DNA of 26,652 bases from a virus: the IMG/VR virus record IMGVR_UViG_3300047408_000213, positions 1 to 26,652 of that record; one strand, given 5' to 3'. Under the pieces are notes generated by a model. That model did no database searches. It was given only the letters and a program-made list of their open reading frames with translations, and was not told the DNA's origin. This document shows, one piece after another, positions 1-5,696 of the stretch; positions within the stretch are counted from its first letter, which is position 1, and the number at the start of each line of letters is the position of its first letter. The translations under genes were made by a program, and so were the position numbers.

Positions 1-234
1 CATGAGACTTTCTTCAAGCTGAGGAAAAGTCTCGCGAAATAAGATGCCGTGAAACTTCGGGTGCAGGTGCCAGCCTCTGAGGATTGGGAGCATTATGAGA
101 AGCTCCGATTTCCCTCCTCCCGCGGCACCTCCGTATAAAGCCTCGAAAATCGAATCCGGAATCTCGAGAAACTTTCTCTGTTTCTCGTGCGGCTTCCAAA
201 TCTGCGTGAAACGGTCGACGACTTGGATACCCAT
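1..234 (-). CDS. terL: Terminase large subunit, N-terminal part (runs off left edge)
   Basis: The minus strand is open from an ATG at 234 to base 1, giving the first 78 residues of a protein whose remainder lies outside the window. The translation contains WKPHEKQRKFLE, then ALYGGAAGGGKSE, a Walker A loop at about residues 35-44, then GILFRETFPQLEES. This order (an adenine-binding-like Q before the P-loop, then a FR-T-P-L segment) is typical of the ATPase half of phage large terminases, which drive DNA into the procapsid and cut it with a C-terminal nuclease domain. It is the last gene of the leftward operon visible here. No good Shine-Dalgarno is seen and a hairpin sits just upstream of the start. 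Family recognition is from motif memory. The nuclease domain cannot be checked here. Confidence 0.85.
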   Translation of the reverse strand, partial: MGIQVVDRFTQIWKPHEKQRKFLEIPDSIFEALYGGAAGGGKSELLIMLPILRGWHLHPKFHGILFRETFPQLEESLM

Positions 235-235
235 G

Positions 236-287
236 AGAAAAGAAGGGGGCTACTGAGGCGTCATCCCGGTCGGAATCGTAGCCCCCT
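236..287 (-). terminator. Stem-loop with T-rich tail between the 188-aa gene and terL
   Basis: AGGGGGCTAC (244-253) and GTAGCCCCCT (278-287) are perfect 10-bp inverted arms with a 24-nt loop. On the minus strand the second arm is followed by TTCTTTTCTC, immediately before the terL ATG. It looks like an intrinsic terminator or attenuator. It could also occlude terL translation initiation, since it ends about 9 nt from the start codon. Confidence 0.55.
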
Positions 288-297
288 CTGGAGTTAC

Positions 298-864
298 CTA
301 CTCCAGCTTCTTCGGCGGTGCAGGAGGAGCCGGCGCGTGCTGCGTGGCCACCTTCCGCTCCTCCGCCGACTTCTGACCGATGGTGTAGAACACCTTGTCC
401 CTGAAGGACAGCGTCGTCGGCTTGTCTCGCCCCTCGTTCGCTGCCTTCGCCAGAATCGCGTTGTCGAGAGCCTCGCCGGTCAGTCTCTCGTCTCCGGGAT
501 CGACTGCTCCGGTGATGAGCAGAAGCTCTGCCGTCTCGGGCGGAGGAATCACGATGCCAAGCGCCTCGGCCAGGTTCGACGGAAGCACGTATTTCCCGCC
601 GTCCGACAGCTCGTAGATACCGTCGCCCCCAAGAGCCTTGAACAGGCCGCGGCTCTCGATGTCCTCGATGGCGATCGGTCCACCGTAGCCGAGGAACTCA
701 CGTGAGTTGACGACCGTGCACTGCTGCGTGGGGAGGACTTCCTTGCCGATGCTGACAACTCCCTCGGCGTTCGCCTTCAGGTCCTTCAGCTCGATTGCCT
801 TCTCCACGATTGGCTTCGCGGGAGGCGGGGTTGCCATCGTTGGTGCTGGTGTCGCTGTTGCCAT
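298..864 (-). CDS. Hypothetical late-operon protein, 188 aa
   Basis: I do not recognise this family. The protein has Ala/Pro-rich ends (MATATPAPTMATPPPAKP at the start, APAPPAPPKK at the end) around a central acidic/hydrophobic domain of about 130 residues containing GDGIYELSDGGKYVLPS. There is no signal peptide or membrane segment. A GGAGAG Shine-Dalgarno precedes the ATG. It sits directly upstream of terL and downstream of the Gly/Pro-rich protein in the leftward operon, so a virion or packaging accessory role is possible but is inferred from position only. The low-complexity tails resemble flexible termini of other proteins in this operon. Confidence 0.7.
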   Translation of the reverse strand: MATATPAPTMATPPPAKPIVEKAIELKDLKANAEGVVSIGKEVLPTQQCTVVNSREFLGYGGPIAIEDIESRGLFKALGGDGIYELSDGGKYVLPSNLAEALGIVIPPPETAELLLITGAVDPGDERLTGEALDNAILAKAANEGRDKPTTLSFRDKVFYTIGQKSAEERKVATQHAPAPPAPPKKLE

Positions 865-873
865 TGCTCTCTC

Positions 874-1407
874 CTATCTCATCATGAACGGATTGGGACG
901 CTGCATCCACGGTGGCACCTGTCCCTGCGGTGGCATTCCGGGTGGTGGTCCTTGTGGAGGAGGCACTGCTTGTGGAGGCGGACCGGCCGACTGCATTGCT
1001 CTTGCTACGTTCGACATTGACTGGAGAGGTCCTGCTCCTTGTGCTCCAGGTGCTCCTCCTGGTGCCAATCCAGGAGCGAACTGGGCAGGTGTGCCCATTC
1101 CTGCTGCACCCATCGTCCTGATGCGCGGGTCCGGCATCGGGTTCTGTGGGCGCATCATCGGAGGCTGAGGAGGTGGCATAGGAGCTGGTGCTCCTACTTG
1201 AGGAGCGAAACCCGGACCAAGAGGGCCAGCCATCCCTCCTGGACCGGGCAACGTTCCACCAAGAGGACCTGCACCTGGGCGGAATTGAGCGGTGCTCTGG
1301 TTCCCTTGTCCAGTTGCGCCTCTGAACGAGCCGCCCTGTCCAGCGATGGGGGACTGCATTTGGGGATTCGATGAGACCATCCCCATACGGCGTTGGTTCT
1401 GAGGCAT
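874..1407 (-). CDS. Gly/Pro/Met/Gln-rich low-complexity protein, 177 aa
   Basis: The whole protein is low complexity: runs of P, G, M, Q and A, with motifs such as MPPPQPPMM and PPPQGPPPGMPP. There is no predicted fold, signal peptide or catalytic motif. An AGGGAG ribosome site lies about 9 nt before the ATG, which supports real translation. It lies between a PEP-CTERM gene and the 188-aa gene in the late operon. Disordered Gly/Pro-rich proteins occur among phage head and tail accessory proteins, but the function here is unknown. Because composition alone can create open frames in GC-rich DNA, the good ribosome site and operon placement are the main support. Confidence 0.65.
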   Translation of the reverse strand: MPQNQRRMGMVSSNPQMQSPIAGQGGSFRGATGQGNQSTAQFRPGAGPLGGTLPGPGGMAGPLGPGFAPQVGAPAPMPPPQPPMMRPQNPMPDPRIRTMGAAGMGTPAQFAPGLAPGGAPGAQGAGPLQSMSNVARAMQSAGPPPQAVPPPQGPPPGMPPQGQVPPWMQRPNPFMMR

Positions 1408-1419
1408 CTGGCTATCTCC

Positions 1420-2205
1420 CTACAACGAGAATTTCCTGCGCGCCGCACCGATCATGCCGAGAAGTCCAGAACCGAGAAGAATCATCGAACCCGGCTCCGG
1501 AGTCGGGAAGCTCTGCGGATTCGGACTGCATCCAACGCACGGTGGCGTAGGACCGTCACGGAAGGCCCATTCCTCGAACGTGCCTTGTGACTCGTAGCCA
1601 GTCTCGTGTCCGAACGAGGTATACATGTAGAAGTAAGTCCCAGGGTTCGCCCCAAACACGCTGGTAGGCACGTAGAAGAACAGGTCGCTGTTCCCATTGC
1701 CACCACCGAACAGGTCGTAGTCGAGATGCACTGACCCGTTCATCGTGTAGACCGGACTAGTCGGGCATCCATCGGCTTGCACCAGAGATGCGGTGTTACT
1801 GGTGCAGAGTTCGATGCGATCAAGCGTCAACAGATTCATGTCGTTGCCGCTCGGTTCGCCGAGGTCGAGCATGAACTCGTAGTAGTTCGTGCCGCCGATG
1901 TTGAAGATGTTGTCGAGATCAGAGAACAGGACATCGTGCGTCCAGATGCCGCCAATCTCATCGTTCAGAAAATCCTGCGACGGCGCACCGGTATTGTGAC
2001 CATCCTCCGTCGGCTTCTGGTGGATACGAACAAAGGGATTGAACACACCGGTGCCAGAGGGCTGAACTGAAACGGTCGAGAAGATTGCCCCACTGTATAC
2101 CGCCCCTGTGCAGCCAGACTGACAGTTGAGCGGGATTGGTGTAGCCATCACCGAGGGCGCGGCAAAGAGTAGTGCAAGCAGGCTAAGCTGGGGAACCTTT
2201 TTCAT
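1420..2205 (-). CDS. PEP-CTERM sorting-domain secreted protein (261 aa)
   Basis: The N-terminus MKKVPQLSLLALLFAAPSVMA is a clear Sec signal peptide with an AxA-like cleavage site. The C-terminus reads TPEPGSMILLGSGLLGM followed by IGAARRKFSL: a PEP motif, a hydrophobic helix and a basic tail, the three-part PEP-CTERM signal recognised by exosortase in Gram-negative bacteria. The middle is Gly/Asn/Asp/Tyr-rich with paired cysteines near the start and at PPCVGC. The mature protein would be exported, cut by host exosortase and placed at or released from the cell surface. An AGGAG ribosome site precedes the ATG. No exosortase is encoded in this window, so processing would depend on the host. Such proteins are unusual in phage late operons. 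Gene function is unknown. Assignment of the sorting signal is strong. Confidence 0.85.
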   Translation of the reverse strand: MKKVPQLSLLALLFAAPSVMATPIPLNCQSGCTGAVYSGAIFSTVSVQPSGTGVFNPFVRIHQKPTEDGHNTGAPSQDFLNDEIGGIWTHDVLFSDLDNIFNIGGTNYYEFMLDLGEPSGNDMNLLTLDRIELCTSNTASLVQADGCPTSPVYTMNGSVHLDYDLFGGGNGNSDLFFYVPTSVFGANPGTYFYMYTSFGHETGYESQGTFEEWAFRDGPTPPCVGCSPNPQSFPTPEPGSMILLGSGLLGMIGAARRKFSL

Positions 2206-2398
2206 CGTCCGACTCCTGAGTTGGCTTTCGTTGAGTTATCGAACCGGACGGACACGCCGAACCGCATGATGTGTCCATTGCCCGGTTACCCGCCGCCATG
2301 ACCGAACGGCTTGTCACTGTCATCAAGACCAGTGGCAGAGCGGACTTCAGAAGCTCTCTCCGCTCGTTAACCGTTCGGTCTGTCTTTTCGGTCCCCAC
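2183..2398 (-). CDS. Small Tat-signal-like secreted protein, 71 aa (GTG start)
   Basis: This small frame fills the gap between the two PEP-CTERM genes. It starts at a GTG one base after the upstream stop and overlaps the start of the downstream PEP-CTERM gene by 23 nt. Its N-terminal part, NERRELLKSALPLVLMT, then VTSRSVMAAGN, has the twin-arginine pattern R-R-x-L-L-K, a hydrophobic stretch and an AxA-like site. That suggests export by the Tat route. The rest is Ser/Gly-rich with two cysteines (SCGSACPSG). There is no obvious Shine-Dalgarno for the GTG, so translation may be coupled. A longer version from an ATG at 2437 is possible but overlaps the upstream gene. It may be spurious; its location between two exported proteins raises its credibility. 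Confidence 0.45.
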   Translation of the reverse strand: MGTEKTDRTVNERRELLKSALPLVLMTVTSRSVMAAGNRAMDTSCGSACPSGSITQRKPTQESDDEKGSPA

Positions 2399-2399
2399 G

Positions 2400-3074
2400 T
2401 TACCGGCCGACGAAACGACGCTTGAACCGTCGAGCACCGAACATCAGTCCAGTTCCGAGGAGCACAAGGCTCGTTGGTTCTGGGACTGCTGAGATTTGTG
2501 CATCAGCTGTGCCTGTGAACGACGCATTGAAGGAGCCAATGGTCGTGTGCGACACCCCGCCGACCAGATACGTGTCGGTGTGGAACGGCGGGGTTACGTT
2601 ACTAAGCGACAGAGAGAAGCTCTCCGGGTCGATTAGTGCTGCCAGGTCACTCGTTAGCACCAGAGGACCGAGCAGCCCGTTGTTGCTCGTCAGGACTGAG
2701 TTGGTCCCACCGATCGTTCCAAGTTGCAGTGAGCCACCGAATGTCCCATCGAGGTAATCGAAGGTATCGGCTGCGTTGTGCAGGGAGAACGACCCAGCGA
2801 ACGGCTGTGCAATCAGCGGACCGAACGCCTGAGCATCGCCGGTGCTCGTCGCGTTCAGAGTCAGCACCGCGTTCGCATCGAGCGCACCCATGAAGATCTG
2901 GGTGATGTTGACGCCAGTGTTGATGCTGATGGCCGTGGTTCCGTTGCCAAGGTCGGTGGCAACGAACTGGTTCGTCGCTGTGTTCCCGAACGAGGTGATG
3001 GTCGTCGCCTTCGCCGCTGGAACTACGAGCAGAGCAAGGCTGAGGAGCAGGGGAAGAACTCGGGCTGGTTTCAT
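2400..3074 (-). CDS. PEP-CTERM sorting-domain secreted protein (224 aa)
   Basis: MKPARVLPLLLSLALLVVPA is a Sec signal peptide ending before AKATT. The C-terminus has VPEPTSLVLLGTGLMF followed by GARRFKRRFVGR: PEP motif, hydrophobic helix and strongly basic tail. The mature body is Thr/Ser/Asn/Leu-rich, with many predicted beta-like alternations (ITSFGNTATNQFVATDLGNG) and no cysteines. This composition is typical of exosortase substrates, which are often glycosylated surface or matrix proteins. A TAGGAG ribosome site precedes the ATG. It is not an obvious duplicate of the neighbouring PEP-CTERM protein: the bodies differ and only the sorting signals match in plan. Its role is unknown. Superinfection control or alteration of the host surface are inferences. 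Confidence 0.85.
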   Translation of the reverse strand: MKPARVLPLLLSLALLVVPAAKATTITSFGNTATNQFVATDLGNGTTAISINTGVNITQIFMGALDANAVLTLNATSTGDAQAFGPLIAQPFAGSFSLHNAADTFDYLDGTFGGSLQLGTIGGTNSVLTSNNGLLGPLVLTSDLAALIDPESFSLSLSNVTPPFHTDTYLVGGVSHTTIGSFNASFTGTADAQISAVPEPTSLVLLGTGLMFGARRFKRRFVGR

Positions 3075-3113
3075 GTTTGTTCTCCTACGTTACCGATTAC
3101 GTTGACGTGACGT

Positions 3114-3713
3114 TCAGGCGCGAGGGTCGACGACGGGCTGATCTCCGGGAAGCTCGTGGTCCGGGTGCGGTCGGTCACCGGTCTCGGGCGGTGCGGGCGG
3201 ATTCGGGACGTATGCCCACATCCATCCGTAGCCGGGGACGTAACCGAACACCCATCCACCGTTCGGGTCCGACGCCGGAAGCTGTCCGGGGAGTCCACCC
3301 TGAGATGGAGGCTGCGTCGGTGGCTGATTCGGAGGCAGCACGATGGGATGCGTCGGTGTCGGTGGATACCACGGGCCACCCCAGATTCCGAGCGGTGGCT
3401 GTGGCGGCTGACCCCCACCAGACGGCGGCACCCACGGATGCGCTGGATACGGGGGCAGCGTGTTGTCCACGTAGGGCGGCCAGTAGATGGGATGCGATGG
3501 ACGTGAACCCCACGGTGGCTGAGGTGCGGGGCCACCGATGTCGACGTATGGCGGACGTGGGCCGGGCCAGATTCCAGGCGGAGGCTGTCCACCAGGTCCA
3601 CCGGGAATCCCTCCACCGGGCGGTGACCACGGAGGCGGGTCCGCCGGATAGATGGGATGCTCCGGGTGCGGTGCGCCGTCGAGGAACGTGATGAGTGCCA
3701 GTCTTGAGCTCAT
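3114..3713 (-). CDS. Proline-rich HPIY-repeat phage protein, 199 aa
   Basis: The protein is Pro/Gly/Trp-rich with loosely repeated elements such as PEHPIYP, PSHPIYWPP, PAHPWVPP and PTHPIVLPP. It ends in a more ordered segment, GWVFGYVPGYGWMWAYVP. Proteins of this style (HPI-Y/W-P repeats with PGQPPG linkers and a Trp/Tyr-rich C-terminal patch) recur in tailed phages near structural genes, but their function is not known to me. A TAGGAG ribosome site lies 9 nt before the ATG. There is no signal peptide, so despite its proximity to the PEP-CTERM genes it is probably a cytoplasmic or virion protein. Confidence 0.7.
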   Translation of the reverse strand: MSSRLALITFLDGAPHPEHPIYPADPPPWSPPGGGIPGGPGGQPPPGIWPGPRPPYVDIGGPAPQPPWGSRPSHPIYWPPYVDNTLPPYPAHPWVPPSGGGQPPQPPLGIWGGPWYPPTPTHPIVLPPNQPPTQPPSQGGLPGQLPASDPNGGWVFGYVPGYGWMWAYVPNPPAPPETGDRPHPDHELPGDQPVVDPRA

Positions 3714-3725
3714 GTGCTGCGTCTC

Positions 3726-4007
3726 CTACGGAGTTGGTGTTTGACCGAACGAGAACTTGTCGGAACCGAATTGCTGAGCGCTTCCTGCCGACTTCATCCG
3801 ACCCTTGAAGTTGGCCGCTCGTCCGAAGCCAGTCTGTTTCTTCTGGCCTTTCTGACCTCGCTTGCCCCTCTTCACCTTCTTTCCTTTCGATCTCCGCGCA
3901 TTCGACAGCGAAGCTGCAACAGCCTGCTTCTGTGGGTGACCGGACTTGACCATCTCACGGATGTTCTGAGAGATGACATTCTGCGCGGCGCCGGGTTTGA
4001 GAGGCAT
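3726..4007 (-). CDS. Basic DUF6496-like phage protein, 93 aa
   Basis: The N-terminus, with [20 protein letters not shown] then [10 protein letters not shown], matches the short phage family usually described as DUF6496 (a pattern of I-x-x-N-I-x-x-M-x-x-x-G-x-P-Q-K-Q-A-V-A). A very basic Lys/Arg/Gly linker ([17 protein letters not shown]) and a Gln/Ser/Phe-rich tail follow. The function of the family is unknown. The charge suggests DNA or RNA contact, perhaps with packaged DNA. It lies in the late operon. The Shine-Dalgarno is weak, so it may rely on translation from the tiny gene just upstream. Family naming is from memory of the motif. Confidence 0.7.
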   Translation of the reverse strand: MPLKPGAAQNVISQNIREMVKSGHPQKQAVAASLSNARRSKGKKVKRGKRGQKGQKKQTGFGRAANFKGRMKSAGSAQQFGSDKFSFGQTPTP

Positions 4008-4017
4008 GGCGATTATC

Positions 4018-4098
4018 TCAAAATGGTTTCCGGTCCAGATAGATTACGAGTGCGACGAATGCCAGAAAGACTGCGAGTGAGATGTAGAAGTTGTTCAC
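4018..4098 (-). CDS. Membrane microprotein, 26 aa (GTG start)
   Basis: A GTG overlaps the upstream stop as GTGA and opens a 26-codon frame beginning [20 protein letters not shown] and ending LDRKPF. This is a single hydrophobic helix with a short basic tail. The GTGA junction is the same device that starts the gene upstream, which argues for real translational coupling. The function is unknown. Single-helix phage microproteins can be holin-like, pinholin-like or membrane-stress modulators, but nothing here distinguishes these. Confidence 0.5.
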   Translation of the reverse strand: MNNFYISLAVFLAFVALVIYLDRKPF

Positions 4099-4226
4099 TC
4101 GCCCCACTTGCCTTTGTGGTCCTTGGGTCGACGGAAGCCGAACCAGGGCTTGAATATCGGTGCGTGCCAGAGTAGAAGGATTACGCACAAGAGAATGATG
4201 GCGATGGCTACGTTTCCGGTAGTCAC
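4095..4226 (-). CDS. Single-pass membrane protein, 43 aa (GTG start)
   Basis: The start is a GTG overlapping the stop of the cold-shock gene (GTGA). The protein begins VTTGNVAIAIILLCVILLLW, one transmembrane helix near the N-terminus, followed by a basic aromatic tail ([19 protein letters not shown]). A longer ORF reaches back to 4322, but its first 32 residues are an Arg-rich shadow of the cold-shock gene and have no ribosome site. Together with the next microprotein it forms a two-gene membrane pair in the late operon. A lysis or membrane-modifying role is only a guess. Confidence 0.6.
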   Translation of the reverse strand: MTTGNVAIAIILLCVILLLWHAPIFKPWFGFRRPKDHKGKWGE

Positions 4227-4519
4227 GCCATTCTCCGAATCTCGATTGCGCGCGGCCCCTTCGGAGCCTCTATCTTCAGGAACTCTACTCGGTCGCCGAC
4301 TTCGAGTTCGGAGAATCTGCACGAAGTCTTTTGCAGTGCGGTCCAGTGAAAGAAGTAGTCCTGTCCGTCATTCCCGGCGATGAATCCAAATCCCTCTTTC
4401 ATCTTCCGGACTACTCCACTTTCGGGAACTGCCCGCGCCGCGCCTTCTGACGAGATTGACTCCTGCTCGCGAGCTTCATGACCTTCTGACAGTCTTGAAT
4501 TATTGCGTCCGTTAACCAT
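4223..4519 (-). CDS. Cold-shock-domain protein, 98 aa
   Basis: Residues from about 36 onward match a cold-shock (CspA-type OB) domain: GVVRKMKEGFGFIAGNDGQD then YFFHWTALQ, containing RNP1-like GFGFI and RNP2-like YFFHW. VGDRVEFLKIEAPKGPRA completes the last strands. Such domains bind single-stranded RNA or DNA and act as RNA chaperones or antiterminators. The N-terminal 35 residues are a polar extension. I prefer the ATG at 4519, which has GGAGG about 9 nt upstream and overlaps the preceding gene by 8 nt; a further upstream ATG (4549) has no such site. It lies early in the late operon, so it may affect late mRNA structure or host translation. Confidence 0.85.
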   Translation of the reverse strand: MVNGRNNSRLSEGHEAREQESISSEGAARAVPESGVVRKMKEGFGFIAGNDGQDYFFHWTALQKTSCRFSELEVGDRVEFLKIEAPKGPRAIEIRRMA

Positions 4520-5195
4520 GCTGCGCCTCCGTCGGCTTTGGTTCGTCAACTACGCCTTCGATAACCTTCGTCTCCGGTCGTTCCTCTCCTACCTCGACAC
4601 GCTCGTATTCAGATTCCTCTTTCACTGGCGGACGGAACATGTGGAAGTGCACGTTCTGATCAGCCTGCATCTCCTTCGGTAGCATCTTCTCAGCGATGGT
4701 TGCGACTTGCACTCCAATGTGAGACAGCTCTCTGGCCTTGGTAACACTCTTGATCTTCGTCTCGTCCAGACATTCCATGATGGTATTGAGACGGTCGAAA
4801 GCCAGATCGCGAATCTTAGTCCTCTGGCCCTCGATGAGACGAGTGAGAGTCTGCTCGGTGCCGTTGTGACTCTGAGTCTCCTTGTCCGTCATCAACCGAA
4901 TGTGGTCAGGTTGCTTCTGGAAGAGTTGCGCCGCTAAGTCCTTCCCGGCCAGTTTGCCGACTATCACGGCGTCAGCTGCTTCTTGGCGAGTCAGGATGGG
5001 ACCTGTAGCGCGGCGCGGTCTCCTCACCGCTGCCTCAACCTGTGACTGCATCGCCGGATCAATGCAATCTTCAGGTGCGGCCGGTATCTGAGGTTCCAGA
5101 GATACTTCGTCGTAATCGGACTCCCGCTGCACCCGGTTCAACAGGTTCCGATTGCTGTTCAGGCGAATGTCTCCGTCTTCCTCGCTAATCCACAT
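4512..5195 (-). CDS. Possible small terminase subunit, 227 aa
   Basis: This is the first gene after the strong minus promoter. It has a polar N-terminus, a segment with TRQEAADAVIVGKLAGKDLA that resembles a helix-turn-helix, and helical, coiled-coil-like stretches (QTLTRLIEGQRTKIRDLAFD, then LNTIMECLDETKIKS). An acidic C-terminal tail (about residues 190-227) follows. HTH plus helical oligomerisation region plus acidic tail is the usual plan of small terminase subunits, and the gene is the leading gene of the operon that contains terL. However, terL is ten genes away and I cannot confirm homology. No clear Shine-Dalgarno is visible before the ATG. A DNA-binding regulator is the main alternative. 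Confidence 0.6.
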   Translation of the reverse strand: MWISEEDGDIRLNSNRNLLNRVQRESDYDEVSLEPQIPAAPEDCIDPAMQSQVEAAVRRPRRATGPILTRQEAADAVIVGKLAGKDLAAQLFQKQPDHIRLMTDKETQSHNGTEQTLTRLIEGQRTKIRDLAFDRLNTIMECLDETKIKSVTKARELSHIGVQVATIAEKMLPKEMQADQNVHFHMFRPPVKEESEYERVEVGEERPETKVIEGVVDEPKPTEAQHG

Positions 5196-5239
5196 AGCAA
5201 TGGTGTCCGACAGTGGCCCAGAGGCCTTGCTCCCTCGCG

Positions 5240-5268
5240 ATTATACCATCGTTTTTCAGGGCTGTCAA
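5240..5268 (-). promoter_or_regulatory. Perfect-consensus sigma-70 promoter, leftward (late operon)
   Basis: Read on the minus strand: TTGACA (5268-5263), a 17-bp spacer, and TATAAT (5245-5240). Both hexamers and the spacing match the sigma-70 consensus exactly. Start of transcription is expected near 5233, giving a leader of about 38 nt before the ATG at 5195. A perfect host-type promoter on the late operon suggests it is held off by a repressor or other control early in infection. Confidence 0.85.
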
Positions 5269-5351
5269 GCGGTTTTTCATTGGCTTTTTTAATGTTCACC
5301 AGATGAACTTAGTTTCTCGGCGTAGGCTCTCTCGTCATAAAGGAACCGTTC

Positions 5352-5382
5352 GTATGGGACCCGTTCGAGTATGGGACCCGTT
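5352..5382. repeat. Tandem 14-bp operator-like repeats
   Basis: GTATGGGACCCGTT occurs exactly at 5352-5365 and again at 5369-5382, start-to-start 17 bp. A third partial copy, ATGGGACCCG, lies at 5448-5457 at the predicted start of the distal leftward promoter. The GGGACCC core is a near-palindrome. Repeats of this sort beside divergent promoters are typical of repressor or activator sites. Confidence 0.55.
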
Positions 5383-5447
5383 AACGACAATAGCAATTCT
5401 CAAACTGAATTTGACAGTTTGACTACTGTACCGCCTCGGGCGGCGTC

Positions 5448-5457
5448 ATGGGACCCG
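5448..5457. promoter_or_regulatory. Third GGGACCCG element at a predicted transcription start
   Basis: ATGGGACCCG matches ten bases of the tandem repeats about 70 bp away and spans the predicted +1 of the distal leftward promoter, a position where a bound protein would block initiation. Confidence 0.45.
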
Positions 5458-5462
5458 CTCAG

Positions 5463-5492
5463 ATGATACCATACCCAGGGCACCCATGTCAA
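5463..5492 (-). promoter_or_regulatory. Second leftward sigma-70-like promoter
   Basis: Minus strand TTGACA (5492-5487), an 18-bp spacer and TATCAT (5468-5463). Transcription would start near 5456, directly on the third GGGACCCG element (5450-5457). It would give a leader of about 260 nt that passes through the other two elements and the downstream consensus promoter. Confidence 0.65.
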
Positions 5493-5602
5493 GCACAATC
5501 TACTTATGACGGTCATGCGCTGTAGTCATACAAAAAATCTGATCCATCTTTGTATCGCAAAGTCAAGTCCAAAAAAAAGTTGTCGAAAGTTGCAATGAGC
5601 GC

Positions 5603-5631
5603 TTGACCTTTGATCGGATCGGGCGTATGAT
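5603..5631 (+). promoter_or_regulatory. Rightward sigma-70 promoter for the first early gene
   Basis: TTGACC (5603-5608), a 17-bp spacer and TATGAT (5626-5631): five of six bases match consensus in each hexamer. Transcription should start near 5638, about 59 nt before the ATG at 5697. The spacer contains the repeated GATCGGATCGGG. Confidence 0.75.
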
Positions 5632-5696
5632 TGTCTTGTTGTTGAGCGGCGGGCGGCGCGGCAACGACGAAACAACCGCCCGATTGAGAGAGTGTC

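Larger units (their letters stand above)
5196..5696. promoter_or_regulatory. Divergent control region between late (minus) and early (plus) genes
   Basis: About 500 bp with no convincing gene, more AT-rich than its flanks. It contains two sigma-70-like promoters pointing left, one pointing right, three GGGACCCG elements, and two small dyads: GTTCA/TGAAC at 5295-5309 and CAAACTG/CAGTTTG at 5401-5421. This arrangement looks like the main early/late transcription switch of the phage. No repressor gene is adjacent; the regulator could be any of the small DNA-binding proteins in the early region. Confidence 0.65.

Noticed and set aside
187-705. Plus-strand Arg/Leu-rich ORF of 172 codons
   Set aside because: Antisense shadow of the 188-aa gene and terL; Arg/Leu-rich composition is typical of the wrong frame in this GC-rich DNA.
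1420-3074. PEP-CTERM genes as host contamination or a mis-join
   Set aside because: They sit in-operon with the same strand, spacing and AGGAG sites as the phage genes on both sides, with no junction sign; still listed as a point to check on reads.
3071-3691. Several long Arg/His/Pro-rich ORFs on both strands around the Pro-rich gene
   Set aside because: They are alternate-frame translations of the Pro-rich repeats and lack ribosome sites; one frame with TAGGAG is enough.
5401-5430. TTGACA at 5411 as a further rightward promoter
   Set aside because: No acceptable -10 hexamer lies 16-18 bp downstream; the hexamer is part of a CAAACTG/CAGTTTG dyad.
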